The notes beneath the pieces were generated by a model. That model was not told the DNA's origin, searched no databases, and saw only the letters and a program-made list of their open reading frames with translations. Below are positions 1 through 7,556 of a stretch of 64,000 nucleotides of DNA, one piece after another (position 1 is the stretch's first letter; every line of letters starts with the position of its first letter). The DNA comes from Oceanirhabdus seepicola (GTDB lineage: Bacteria; Bacillota; Clostridia; Clostridiales; Clostridiaceae): assembly GCF_023684385.1 (NCBI RefSeq), contig NZ_JAGSOJ010000006.1, positions 186,001 through 250,000 of the forward strand. The letters are read 5' to 3'. The translations under genes were made by a program, and so were the position numbers.

Positions 1-132
1 TTTTGTGAATATAATATGAATCTTCCAGAAATATTGGATAAGCTTAGCGAATTACAAATTATTAAGCAGACAGAAAGGGATTATGAAGTTGACGGAATTA
101 CAGTGTTTAAAGAGAAAGTATACTGTATATGA
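1..132 (+). CDS. C-terminal end of an unidentified protein (truncated by window edge)
   Basis: Frame 1 is open from the first base and ends with TGA at 130-132, giving about 43 residues that end FKEKVYCI. It sits just ahead of the MocR gene, whose ribosome binding site lies 10-20 bases after this stop, so the two could be co-transcribed. Nothing in the fragment is diagnostic. The lysine/glutamate-rich tail with a beta-like VDGITVFKEKVY stretch faintly recalls C-terminal ends of some transposases, but this is a weak impression and no function is assigned. Confidence 0.4.
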   Translation, partial: FCEYNMNLPEILDKLSELQIIKQTERDYEVDGITVFKEKVYCI

Positions 133-157
133 GGCATATTCCGAGGAGAGAAGAACT

Positions 158-1570
158 ATGGAAAAATTCGAAATTGAATTTTTAGGTGATGTACCAAAGT
201 ATATACAAATAAGTAACAACATCAAAGAACTTATAGTTGAGGGGAAGATTGAGCAAGATGAAAAACTTCCCCCCATAAGAAAGTTAGCTGCATTTTTAAG
301 TGTGAATAAGGACACTATAATTCGGGCTTATGATAAGCTTGAAAGCGAAGGGGCCGCTTATCAGAAAATGGGTAGTGGTACTTATGCTAAAAGACGAGAT
401 GAAGGTCTTATCTATAAAAGAGAATATTCTAAAATACTTAAGAGGATTTCGGAAAAAGAATTTAAGGGATATATTGATTTCAGTGGAGAAAATGTAAATA
501 TTCAATATTTTCCTGTTAAAGTATTTAAGAGCATAATAAATGAAGTGATTGATAGAGATGATATTGGAGTTTTCGTGGAAAAAGAGAGTAGTGGGTTTAA
601 AGGGTTAAGAGAATGTATAAATCAGAGGTTCTGGGACAGTAATATGAATATAAAAAAACTTTTGATTGTCTCAGGAGCGCAACAAGGAATAGACATCATC
701 TCAAAGGCAATAATTAATATAAATGATAATGTAATTGTAGAGAGACCAACATATGGTGGTGCCATATCAGTTTTTAAATATAGACGAGCGAATATATTTG
801 AAATTTCAATTGAGCAAGATGGAATGAATCTAGATGAACTAGAAGAAATTTTAAAAAAGAATAAGATTAAAGCAGTGTATACAATGAGCTATTTTCAAAA
901 TCCTACTGGAATAAGTATGAGTATGGTAAAGAAGAAAAGACTTATTCAACTTGCTAATCAATATAATTTCTACATTATAGAAGACGATTATTTATCTGAA
1001 TTAATTTACGATGAAGATGTTGAGTACCATAGTTTGAAATCAATGGATATACATGATAAGGTTATATATATAAAAAGTTTCTCAAAGTTATTCTTACCAG
1101 GTATAAGATTAGGATATGTAATTGGAACAGATAAAACCACAGATGCAATTATAAAATCTAAGATAAATACAGATATAGCAACTTCAAGTCTAATGCAGAG
1201 AGCACTTGATTTATATATACGAAAAGGATATTGGGAAGACCAAATTAGTTCTATGAGAAGTGAATATTCTTATAAATATAAAGAATTATTAAAAATAATA
1301 ACTGAAGAATTAGGAGATTATGTTGATATAATAATTCCTAAAGGTGGTATGTCTTTTTTTATTAGTCTTAATAAGGATTTAATTGACGACAAAGAATTAT
1401 TTAATAGGTGTCTTAGAAGGAAGGTAATTATTACTCCAGGTAGGATTTTCTTTAAAAGAATAAAAAAAGATGAAAATTATTTTAGAATAAGTTTTGGTAA
1501 TGAATCGATAGAAGAGATGAGAACTGGTATTAGGATAATTAGAGAAGAGATTGAAAAAGGGAAGAAATAG
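158..1570 (+). CDS. MocR/PdxR-type transcriptional regulator (GntR HTH + aminotransferase-like domain)
   Basis: A 470-residue protein with an N-terminal GntR winged helix (about residues 8-75, containing LPPIRKLAAFLSVNKDTI) and a C-terminal fold-type I aminotransferase domain. The SYFQNPTG motif and Lys310 in SFSK match the PLP-binding site, so PLP or an amino-acid adduct is the likely effector. Family members typically regulate PLP synthesis or amino-acid metabolism; the target here is unknown and no pdxST is visible. I place the start at ATG 158 because a GAGGAGAG ribosome binding site (143-150) precedes it; an in-frame ATG at 83 would overlap the upstream gene and lacks such a site. The HEAT-repeat gene follows 30 bases downstream. 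Confidence 0.9.
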   Translation: MEKFEIEFLGDVPKYIQISNNIKELIVEGKIEQDEKLPPIRKLAAFLSVNKDTIIRAYDKLESEGAAYQKMGSGTYAKRRDEGLIYKREYSKILKRISEKEFKGYIDFSGENVNIQYFPVKVFKSIINEVIDRDDIGVFVEKESSGFKGLRECINQRFWDSNMNIKKLLIVSGAQQGIDIISKAIININDNVIVERPTYGGAISVFKYRRANIFEISIEQDGMNLDELEEILKKNKIKAVYTMSYFQNPTGISMSMVKKKRLIQLANQYNFYIIEDDYLSELIYDEDVEYHSLKSMDIHDKVIYIKSFSKLFLPGIRLGYVIGTDKTTDAIIKSKINTDIATSSLMQRALDLYIRKGYWEDQISSMRSEYSYKYKELLKIITEELGDYVDIIIPKGGMSFFISLNKDLIDDKELFNRCLRRKVIITPGRIFFKRIKKDENYFRISFGNESIEEMRTGIRIIREEIEKGKK

Positions 1571-1600
1571 GGCTAGGGGAAGATAAATCGAGGTGAGCTT

Positions 1601-2245
1601 ATGGAGAAAAACCTATGGGAGAATTTTGATAAGTTAAGTGATGAGGAAATAACTTTCCAATTATATAATGAGGGAAAGAGTGTAGATCTTATCTCTAGAA
1701 TAAGAAATATGGAAAAGAGTTTGGTTCAAAAACAACTTATAGATTTTAAAATGAAAAATCGTTATATAGCAAGAATTAAATCTTCAGAAGATATATTTAA
1801 AATATTTGCAAATGCAAATAAAAGGGATAAGCTCAATGTATTGAGCAGTCTTGATGACACAAATAAAGCAGACTTGATTAAATACATAAAAGGGAATTAT
1901 ACATCTTTGAATTATACTGATAAAACAACTGCTGCCTGGATAATTGGGGAGCTTTCGGCTTTTGAATGTAGAGATGTCCTTTTGAAAGCATCTGTGCATA
2001 AAGCAATATCAGTGAGAAGAATGGCAATATCCGCTATGGGGAAACTGGAAGATATATCAATGAAAAGTGCACTTATAAGAGCGTTAAATGATGAAAATGA
2101 TCAGGTAGTACTTTATGCAATCAATGCTCTAAAGAAACTAAAATGTAGTGAAGCAAAAGAAAAAGTGGTATTATTAAAAGGGAAGAGAAAAGATTACATA
2201 GATAGAGCTATTGATGGTTTTATTGAGGAAGTAGGAGTTGAATAA
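1601..2245 (+). CDS. HEAT-repeat domain protein
   Basis: A 214-residue soluble protein. The second half (about residues 95-200) shows repeated helical pairs of HEAT type, for example ISVRRMAISAMGKLED followed by DQVVLYAINALKKLK, preceded by a helical N-terminal domain of unknown type. HEAT arrays act as protein-binding scaffolds, so a partner protein is expected but not identifiable. The start has a good GAGGTGAG ribosome binding site. The stop is two bases from the yigZ start, so the two are translationally linked and probably in one operon with the MocR gene. Function unknown. Confidence 0.75.
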   Translation: MEKNLWENFDKLSDEEITFQLYNEGKSVDLISRIRNMEKSLVQKQLIDFKMKNRYIARIKSSEDIFKIFANANKRDKLNVLSSLDDTNKADLIKYIKGNYTSLNYTDKTTAAWIIGELSAFECRDVLLKASVHKAISVRRMAISAMGKLEDISMKSALIRALNDENDQVVLYAINALKKLKCSEAKEKVVLLKGKRKDYIDRAIDGFIEEVGVE

Positions 2246-2247
2246 AA

Positions 2248-2889
2248 ATGAGTTACTTGACTATTGAAAATAGAGCTAGTGATGAGTTCGAAGAGAAAAA
2301 ATCCGTGTTTATTGGTCATATAAAAAGAACTGAGACAGAAGAAGAGGCAAAAGAGTTTGTTAATGAGATTAAGAAGCAATATAAGGATGCACGTCACAAT
2401 GTATATGCCTATGTGATTGGAGAAAATGCTGGAATTCAGAGATACAGTGATGATGGTGAACCAAAAGGAACAGGTGGAATACCTGTACTTGAAGTTATTA
2501 AGAAGAATGAACTTAGAAATGTTACAATTGTAGTAACAAGATATTTTGGTGGGATATTATTAGGGGCAGGTGGGCTCACTAGAGCGTACTCAAAAGGTGC
2601 TTCTGTTAGTATTAAAGCTGGGGGAATTGTGGAGAAGGTTATAGGAGTCCCTATTAAGATAGAGCTTCCATATGATCTTCTTGGAAAGGTTCAGTATATT
2701 TGTGCAAGTAACAACTGGCACATTGAAGATACTCAGTATACTGACCAAGTAGAATTACAAATGTATTGTGAAAAAGAAAAGCTTGAAATGATAATGAAAA
2801 CTCTAATAAATGAGACTGCTGCAAAGGTATCAATTTCTGAAGGAGATGAAGGGTTTTTCTTTAAGAAAGGTGATAGGTTAATAAAGTAG
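2248..2889 (+). CDS. yigZ: YigZ/IMPACT family protein
   Basis: A 213-residue member of the YigZ (UPF0029/IMPACT) family, which has an N-terminal IMPACT domain and a C-terminal EF-G domain V-like ferredoxin fold. Seen directly: the family signatures RHNVYAYVIG, YSDDGEPKGTGG and TRYFGGILLGAGGL in residues 50-115. Eukaryotic IMPACT modulates GCN2; the bacterial role is not settled, so only the family is called. Length is normal for the family (about 200-215). It is coupled to the HEAT-repeat gene (2-base gap). Confidence 0.92.
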   Translation: MSYLTIENRASDEFEEKKSVFIGHIKRTETEEEAKEFVNEIKKQYKDARHNVYAYVIGENAGIQRYSDDGEPKGTGGIPVLEVIKKNELRNVTIVVTRYFGGILLGAGGLTRAYSKGASVSIKAGGIVEKVIGVPIKIELPYDLLGKVQYICASNNWHIEDTQYTDQVELQMYCEKEKLEMIMKTLINETAAKVSISEGDEGFFFKKGDRLIK

Positions 2890-2893
2890 TAAA

Positions 2894-2922
2894 TTGAATT
2901 GACAAATATTATCTGATATAAT
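2894..2922 (+). promoter_or_regulatory. sigma-A promoter for yebC
   Basis: A -35 TTGAAT (2894-2899), a 17-bp spacer and -10 TATAAT (2917-2922), with an extended -10 TG at 2914-2915. It directly follows the yigZ stop and lies 39 bases before the yebC start, so yebC has its own promoter. Confidence 0.75.
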
Positions 2923-2960
2923 GTTTAGAGTTAAGGTTTAATGAGAGGAGAGAATAAATA

Positions 2961-3701
2961 ATGGCTGGACATTCAAAATGGAAAAATATAGCTGCAAGAA
3001 AAGGTAAAGTTGATGCTAAGAGAGGTAAGGTATTTACTAAAATAGGTAAAGAGTTAGCTGTAGCAGTTAAAGCAGGAGGCGCTAATCCTGAAGCAAATGC
3101 TAAATTAAGAGATACAATTGCAAAGGCTAAATCAAATAATATGCCAAAAGATTCAATAGAAAAAGCTATTAAGAAGGCTGCAGGGGATGCTAACGCTGTA
3201 AGTTTTGATGAGATTATATATGAGGGATATGGACCAAATGGAATCGCAGTTCTTGTTGAGGTTCTGACTGATAATAAGAATAGAAGTGCTTCTAGTGTAA
3301 GACATGCGTACTCTAAGCATGGAGGAAACATGGGAGCTGCAGGATGTGTATCTTTTATGTTCCAGAAAAAAGGTCAAATCGTTATCGAAAAGAAAGATGG
3401 AATGGATGAAGATGAATTAATGATGTTAGCATTAGATGCAGGAGCAGAAGATTTATCAGTGGAGGAAGAGGTTTTTGTAATAACAACAGAACCAAGTGAG
3501 TTTGGTACTGTAAGAGAAAAGCTTGAGGAGAATGGTATAGAATATCTTGAAGCTGAAATTACATATATTCCAGATACATACACTGCAATTGATGAAGATA
3601 CAGCAACAAAATTCCAAAAGATGTTAGATCAATTTGAGGATGATGATGACGTTCAGAACGTTTACCATAATGCTGAGTTTCCTGAGGGATGGGAAGAGTA
3701 G
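2961..3701 (+). CDS. yebC: YebC/PmpR family protein
   Basis: A 246-residue, full-length YebC-family protein. The N-terminal AGHSKWKNIAARKGKVDAKR signature is intact, followed by the three-domain layout with KDSIEKAIKKA and IIYEGYGPNG. Family members have been described as DNA-binding regulators, and more recently as translation factors that relieve ribosome stalling; which applies here cannot be told from sequence. The ATG is preceded by GAGGAGAG. The gene is monocistronic with its own promoter; the accessory islet starts just downstream. Confidence 0.95.
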   Translation: MAGHSKWKNIAARKGKVDAKRGKVFTKIGKELAVAVKAGGANPEANAKLRDTIAKAKSNNMPKDSIEKAIKKAAGDANAVSFDEIIYEGYGPNGIAVLVEVLTDNKNRSASSVRHAYSKHGGNMGAAGCVSFMFQKKGQIVIEKKDGMDEDELMMLALDAGAEDLSVEEEVFVITTEPSEFGTVREKLEENGIEYLEAEITYIPDTYTAIDEDTATKFQKMLDQFEDDDDVQNVYHNAEFPEGWEE

Positions 3702-3844
3702 TCTGTAAACCCTTATGAACTACGCTTTTGAGAATTTAAGTTAATACTAAACGTGATGAAATTCGTTTTTTAACCAATTCACGATGACATATAACACTTT
3801 CAAATGTATGTATATTATCAATACATTTTGGAGGTGTTTTTTGT

Positions 3845-4765
3845 ATGGAATTAAATGATATTTTAACAGAATTTCTGTATGAATGCGAGGTGAGAAATTA
3901 CTCTATAAGAACAATAAAAACTTATAGAAATAACAATGCATTATTTCATACTTATTTATCAAAAGAGTTTAATGTTTTAGAAGTGGAAGAAATAAAAACT
4001 ATACACATTAAGAAGTATTTTAAATATTTAATTGAAAAAGGATTAAAACCTAGCTATGTTAATGGTATATTGAAAAATATTAGAGCATACTTTAGATTCT
4101 GTGAAGAAGAGGAATATATCGAAAAGAATCCAGTATCTAAAGTTAAATGGCAAAAAGAAGGAAAAACTATCATTAATACATTCAATCAAGAAGAGATAAT
4201 TAATATGTTAAATGCATTTAAATTTAAGACATATCTAGAAGCTAGAAACAAGATGATGATAGCATTTTTGATAGATACGGGAGCAAGAAACAATGAACTA
4301 TGTACTTTGTTGAATGAAGATGTTAAAGAAAGAATAATAGTGTTGAGAGGTAAGGGCAATAAACAAAGGCATGTGAGTATTAGTCCTTTATTAAAAAAAT
4401 ATATGATTAGATACGAACGAATCAAAGTATTTTATTTTAAAGATAGAATCATCAAGATTAATAACTACTTTTTATCAAACACAGGTAAAGCTTTAACACC
4501 AGAAACAGTAGAGAGAACTGTGAAAAAAGCAGGGAAAATAGCTGGAGTTAGAACAGAAATAAGATGTTCTCCACATACCATAAGACATTGGTACGCACAA
4601 GAACAGCTTAAAAATGGGTTAGACGTATATTCGTTATCTGGGCTGTTGGGTCATGAAAATATAACAATTACAAAAAGATATTTACAGGGTATTAGAGATG
4701 AAGATATTATAGATTTATCTGTAAAGACAAGTCCTCTGATGAATATAAAGAAGACAACAAAATAA
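3845..4765 (+). CDS. Tyrosine recombinase / phage-type integrase
   Basis: A 306-residue XerC/D-like site-specific recombinase with an N-terminal SAM-like core-binding domain (about 1-85) and a C-terminal catalytic domain. All catalytic residues are visible: Arg148 in GARNNEL, His244 and Arg247 in HTIRHW, His270 in LLGHENI and the nucleophile Tyr279 in KRYLQG. A Lys in LRGKGNKQRH is the expected beta-hairpin lysine. A GGAGGTG ribosome binding site precedes the ATG and a strong terminator follows. It leads a run of unrecognised small genes, so it probably mobilised this islet; attachment sites were not found. It could instead be a stand-alone Xer-like recombinase. Confidence 0.9.
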   Translation: MELNDILTEFLYECEVRNYSIRTIKTYRNNNALFHTYLSKEFNVLEVEEIKTIHIKKYFKYLIEKGLKPSYVNGILKNIRAYFRFCEEEEYIEKNPVSKVKWQKEGKTIINTFNQEEIINMLNAFKFKTYLEARNKMMIAFLIDTGARNNELCTLLNEDVKERIIVLRGKGNKQRHVSISPLLKKYMIRYERIKVFYFKDRIIKINNYFLSNTGKALTPETVERTVKKAGKIAGVRTEIRCSPHTIRHWYAQEQLKNGLDVYSLSGLLGHENITITKRYLQGIRDEDIIDLSVKTSPLMNIKKTTK

Positions 4766-4775
4766 TATATATTAT

Positions 4776-4809
4776 AAAACACCTATAGCTTTAATATAGG
4801 TGTTTTTAG
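4776..4809 (+). terminator. Rho-independent terminator after the integrase
   Basis: A perfect 12-bp stem (4776-4787 with 4795-4806) and a 7-base loop, with T residues completing the U-tract. It starts 10 bases after the integrase stop. Confidence 0.9.
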
Positions 4810-4823
4810 TGTGTATAATAGAA

Positions 4824-4853
4824 TTGTATAAAAATGTAATAATATGGTATAAT
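4824..4853 (+). promoter_or_regulatory. Promoter for the small-ORF trio
   Basis: A -35-like TTGTAT (4824-4829), an 18-bp spacer and -10 TATAAT (4848-4853), with an extended -10 TG at 4845-4846. It lies between the integrase terminator and the 84-residue ORF. Confidence 0.65.
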
Positions 4854-4900
4854 ATAGATGATGGTTTGCGAACATATGCCAAGGAGGTTTAAATAAAAAA

Positions 4901-5155
4901 TTGATAGTAGATTTTGAGTATGAAATCAATGATGAAGCATACTGTATACTTATTAAAAACAGCAATAATATTGCATACGTAAACAAAGGAAAAATAGAAG
5001 GATTTGAAGTATCACTTATCAATATGAAACCAGTTAAAAAGGTGAAATTTAATAAATACTTTAAGCCTATACCTTTACACAATATATTTAGAACAATAGA
5101 AGAAGCAGAGGATAGGGCAGATGAATTGAATGGCAATAATAACAGAAAAAAATAA
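4901..5155 (+). CDS. Small hypothetical protein (84 aa)
   Basis: A TTG-started ORF behind an AAGGAGG ribosome binding site at 4881-4887; the 13-base spacing is longer than usual and no in-frame ATG lies near. The protein is mixed alpha/beta with a lysine-rich middle and an acidic helical end (IEEAEDRADELN), with no signal peptide or membrane segment. I do not recognise the family. Its last 26 bases overlap the next ORF, which indicates translational coupling. The three ORFs 4901-5626 share one promoter and one terminator and look like a small operon of the integrase islet. Confidence 0.6.
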   Translation: MIVDFEYEINDEAYCILIKNSNNIAYVNKGKIEGFEVSLINMKPVKKVKFNKYFKPIPLHNIFRTIEEAEDRADELNGNNNRKK

Positions 5156-5333
5156 AAATGAATTTACTATTGATGAAGTATTAGATTACATGCAGGAAAA
5201 TAAAACTAGATATAAAGAGACTACAATTAGAACACATATAGCATTCAAGTGTTGTAAAAATTCACTAGATAATCATGGGACAACTTATGAAGATTTTGAG
5301 AGGGTAGGTAGAGGGTTGTATAAGTTGTTATAG
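5130..5333 (+). CDS. DUF7669-like helix-turn-helix small protein
   Basis: A 67-residue protein. The run FTIDEVLDYMQ then YKETTIRTHIAFKCC then FERVGRGLYKLL reads as a compact winged-helix: helix, recognition helix with conserved TIRTHI, and a C-terminal GRGLYKL strand. This pattern resembles the small domain (DUF7669 type) found attached to or next to restriction-type nucleases, but here it stands alone. Nucleic-acid binding is inferred, not shown. It overlaps the upstream gene by 26 bases and belongs to the 4901-5626 operon. No nuclease gene is adjacent. Confidence 0.6.
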   Translation: MAIITEKNKNEFTIDEVLDYMQENKTRYKETTIRTHIAFKCCKNSLDNHGTTYEDFERVGRGLYKLL

Positions 5334-5353
5334 ATTAAAAGAGGTAAAAATAA

Positions 5354-5626
5354 ATGAAATATGAATTAATAAATATTTTAAATGATAATGAGAATATTGA
5401 ACTAAAGAAATTAGCTGATAATATAGCTCAACAACTAGAGAAAGAGGGAATAGAAGAACTTCAAATAACTATAAATGAAAGACTATGGCAACCTACTAAC
5501 TGTGAAGAAATAACGTTCGATTTTGTACTAAATAAAAGACATAAAATGGGGTTATTGTACGATGATATGATACTGGAGGATGTAAAAGTACTTGTGGATA
5601 CACTTATTCATCATATGGGCAATTAA
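5354..5626 (+). CDS. Small hypothetical protein (90 aa)
   Basis: Third gene of the small operon, 20 bases after the DUF7669-like gene, with an AGAGGTAA ribosome binding site. It is acidic and soluble, with a helical N-terminus (LKKLADNIAQQLEKEGIEEL) followed by a beta-like segment and no cysteines or membrane segments apart from one Cys. I do not recognise it. A terminator lies 50 bases downstream. Confidence 0.6.
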   Translation: MKYELINILNDNENIELKKLADNIAQQLEKEGIEELQITINERLWQPTNCEEITFDFVLNKRHKMGLLYDDMILEDVKVLVDTLIHHMGN

Positions 5627-5676
5627 AAGTCTAGAATAGAATATTTGAATTTAATAATTTAAAAGATATAATTCCT

Positions 5677-5706
5677 AAGGTTATGTTAAATGCATAGCCT
5701 TTTTTA
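5677..5706 (+). terminator. Rho-independent terminator after the small-ORF operon
   Basis: A 9-bp stem, AAGGTTATG (5677-5685) with CATAGCCTT (5693-5701), one G-U pair and a 7-base loop, followed by a T-run. Confidence 0.85.
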
Positions 5707-6042
5707 TTGTCCGTAATGGACAACAATTTTGTATAATAACTTGTTTATACAAATATACATATTATGACCTCTAACCCTAAGTATATAGCCAATCTTGAAA
5801 GGCAATAAATAAGGAATGGAGCGATAGCGGAATGGAATGGGAGAATCTGAGAAGGGCGAATAAGTTGACAACAATGTAGCTTGTTTAATCTAAGTAAATA
5901 TGATATATTACAAATAATGTTAAAAAGGTCGATTTTATTTGGAAAATAATAGCAAGAAAAAGGCTAGATACGACGAAAAATTCACAATAAATCTTGTATA
6001 ATATAGCTTGTACACAAATAAAAAATAAAAGGGGCGTTTTAC
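5707..6042. other. Non-coding stretch before the secreted protein gene
   Basis: About 340 bases without a gene. A 6-bp inverted repeat, TTGTCC/GGACAA (5707-5723), follows the terminator. Around 5815-5860 the base composition turns purine- and G-rich (GGAATGGAGCGATAGCGG), unlike its surroundings. A -10-like TATAAT at 5997-6002, without a clear -35, is the likely promoter of the 6043 gene. Nothing else is recognised. Confidence 0.4.
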
Positions 6043-6522
6043 ATGAAAAAAACAAAAGTATTAACAACTGCATTAGCATCATTATTATTAGTAACAAATT
6101 TATCTACTACAGCATTAGCGCTTTCAGATAATAATAGAACATTAGCACCCAAAAATCCGATAAATAGATCAGTAACTAAACCTATTGATGGTTCTTATTA
6201 TGAAGTGGACAGAAAATATCATACTTTTCATAATAAGAGTGATAAAGCTATTATGAGTGCAGTAGAACAATTAGGTATTTGGTTCCTTCCTGGAAAATAT
6301 CTAAAAGGAGCTAAAAAAGTAATTACAACAGGATTCGGATTATATGCAGCAGATAGAATGGAAATAATCGAGAGTATACCAGACGTCGTTTATCTTGAAT
6401 CTATTAAGTATGAAGGTAGGGGGGCTGATGGTAATCAGTATGTATCAATTTACATGAATTATTATTCTGATAGCAATTTTGAAAATATAATAAGTAGTGA
6501 CTGGTATACAGTAAGAAAATAA
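6043..6522 (+). CDS. Secreted protein of unknown function, possible bacteriocin-like
   Basis: A 159-residue protein with a textbook Sec signal peptide: KK at the N-terminus, a hydrophobic core and cleavage expected after TTALA (about residue 26). The mature part is about 133 residues, rich in Tyr and Asn, with a hydrophobic, glycine-containing central stretch (LGIWFLPGKYL). No enzyme motif, lipobox or cell-wall anchor is visible. A small multi-pass membrane protein gene follows 100 bases downstream, an arrangement seen for secreted toxins with immunity proteins. That reading is inference only. Confidence 0.65.
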   Translation: MKKTKVLTTALASLLLVTNLSTTALALSDNNRTLAPKNPINRSVTKPIDGSYYEVDRKYHTFHNKSDKAIMSAVEQLGIWFLPGKYLKGAKKVITTGFGLYAADRMEIIESIPDVVYLESIKYEGRGADGNQYVSIYMNYYSDSNFENIISSDWYTVRK

Positions 6523-6542
6523 ATTTTAATTATATGTGTTTT

Positions 6543-6572
6543 ATCACAATATAAAACTAAATATATTGTGAT
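6543..6572. repeat. Inverted repeat between secreted and membrane protein genes
   Basis: A perfect 11-bp inverted repeat, ATCACAATATA with TATATTGTGAT, with an 8-base spacer and no T-run after it. A TATAAT follows at 6582-6587. It is either a weak terminator of the 6043 gene or an operator for the 6623 gene. Confidence 0.5.
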
Positions 6573-6622
6573 GAAATATGTTATAATAAATTAATATTCA
6601 CAATACTGTTAAGGGGACACAA

Positions 6623-6880
6623 ATGGAATTTTTAATAAAAATTAGTTTATTTATAATTATGTTTATTTGGTATTTATGGTGTGTTAACCAAGAAAAAAAA
6701 GAATCTTTAAAAGTAAATATACTACTACTAATAATATTTACTTCAATGATTATATACTTTTTAATTGGTTCATCAAGCTTTAATTATACTATAACTGTAA
6801 TTGTCATGATTTTATTCTGTATAGTAAAAACTATCCCAATTATAAAAAAGAGACAAAATAAACAAAAGAAGACTAGGTGA
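6623..6880 (+). CDS. Small three-helix membrane protein, candidate immunity protein
   Basis: An 85-residue, very hydrophobic protein with about three transmembrane segments (residues 4-21, 28-46 and 50-70) and a basic tail (KKRQNKQKKTR). The start ATG has an AAGGGG site nearby. I do not recognise the family. It directly follows the secreted protein gene and directly precedes an IS3 remnant that begins 4 bases after its stop. The context allows an immunity or export role, but nothing in the sequence proves it. Confidence 0.55.
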   Translation: MEFLIKISLFIIMFIWYLWCVNQEKKESLKVNILLLIIFTSMIIYFLIGSSSFNYTITVIVMILFCIVKTIPIIKKRQNKQKKTR

Positions 6881-6884
6881 ATTT

Positions 6885-7413
6885 TGTACTGAACCCCAAA
6901 AGTTGGACATAAGTATATATAATTAAGCAGCAATGGAATGATTTCTGTATTGTACAGGGGTCATTCCTTTTAATTTACTCGAAATCCTTTCGGTATTATA
7001 GTATTGAATATATTCATCGAGGCCTCTAATAAAGTCATCAATAGTATCAAACGATTCTAAATAATAAAATTCAGACTTTAAATGACTAAAGAAGTTTTCA
7101 GCTAATGAATTATCTAAACAATTCCCTTTTCTAGACATGCTTTGTATAATATTTAACTTTTCTTCAACAGTATATTTTTTAACGGTTTTTCTTTTAAAAC
7201 CTTCTATCCCATAAGTATCATATAAATGTTCCCATTTGTAAATTGCGGTGTTTGATATATTATATTTCTTTACCGTTTCAGCCTTACCGTTTTCTTTAAA
7301 GTATTTAACTACTTCTAATTTAAATTCCATTGTATATTTTGCCATAATAAAAGCACCCCTTTGTAATATTGTAACATTTTTTTGTCAATGTCCAATAAAC
7401 GGGGTGCAGTGCA
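6885..7413 (-). mobile_element. Internally deleted IS3-family element (529 bp)
   Basis: Both ends are present as imperfect 25-bp inverted repeats: 6885-6909 (TGTACTGAACCCC...) and 7389-7413, whose reverse complement begins TGCACTGCACCCC. Both arms carry TTGGACA at the inner edge. Between them is only one 140-residue frame that fuses the start of orfA to the end of orfB. Full IS3/IS150-like elements are about 1.2-1.5 kb, so some 0.7-1 kb has been lost. No clear target duplication flanks the ends. Confidence 0.85.
6923..7345 (-). pseudogene. IS3-family transposase remnant: OrfA N-terminus fused to OrfB C-terminus
   Basis: The first 65 or so residues are a typical OrfA HTH (YTMEFKLEVVKYFKENG, then NTAIYKWEHLYDTYG). 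At about residue 68 the frame jumps into the end of an OrfB DDE integrase (MSRKGNCLDNSLAENFFSH, ending GMTPVQYRNHS). The catalytic Glu region in AENFFSHLKSE remains, but both catalytic Asp residues are deleted, so it cannot transpose. The junction is in frame, so a stable DNA-binding protein could still be made. It may be mobilised in trans if a full copy exists elsewhere in the genome. Confidence 0.85.
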
Positions 7414-7556
7414 TACTTATATTAGTACGAAAGTGTTTTTTTATTTTGTATAAATTAAAAATATAATTGAAGAGTTTACATTTGTATTAGTAAAATTATC
7501 TTAATTTAGTATAATATTTATAAGCGATTAAATATTATACAAAGGAGTAATAATAA

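Noticed and set aside
2909..3331. 140-codon minus-strand frame over yebC
   Set aside because: Shadow of yebC; no start signals and biased composition.
5815..5880. Short coding remnant in the purine-rich patch
   Set aside because: An open stretch exists, but there is no start codon, ribosome binding site or recognised protein motif.
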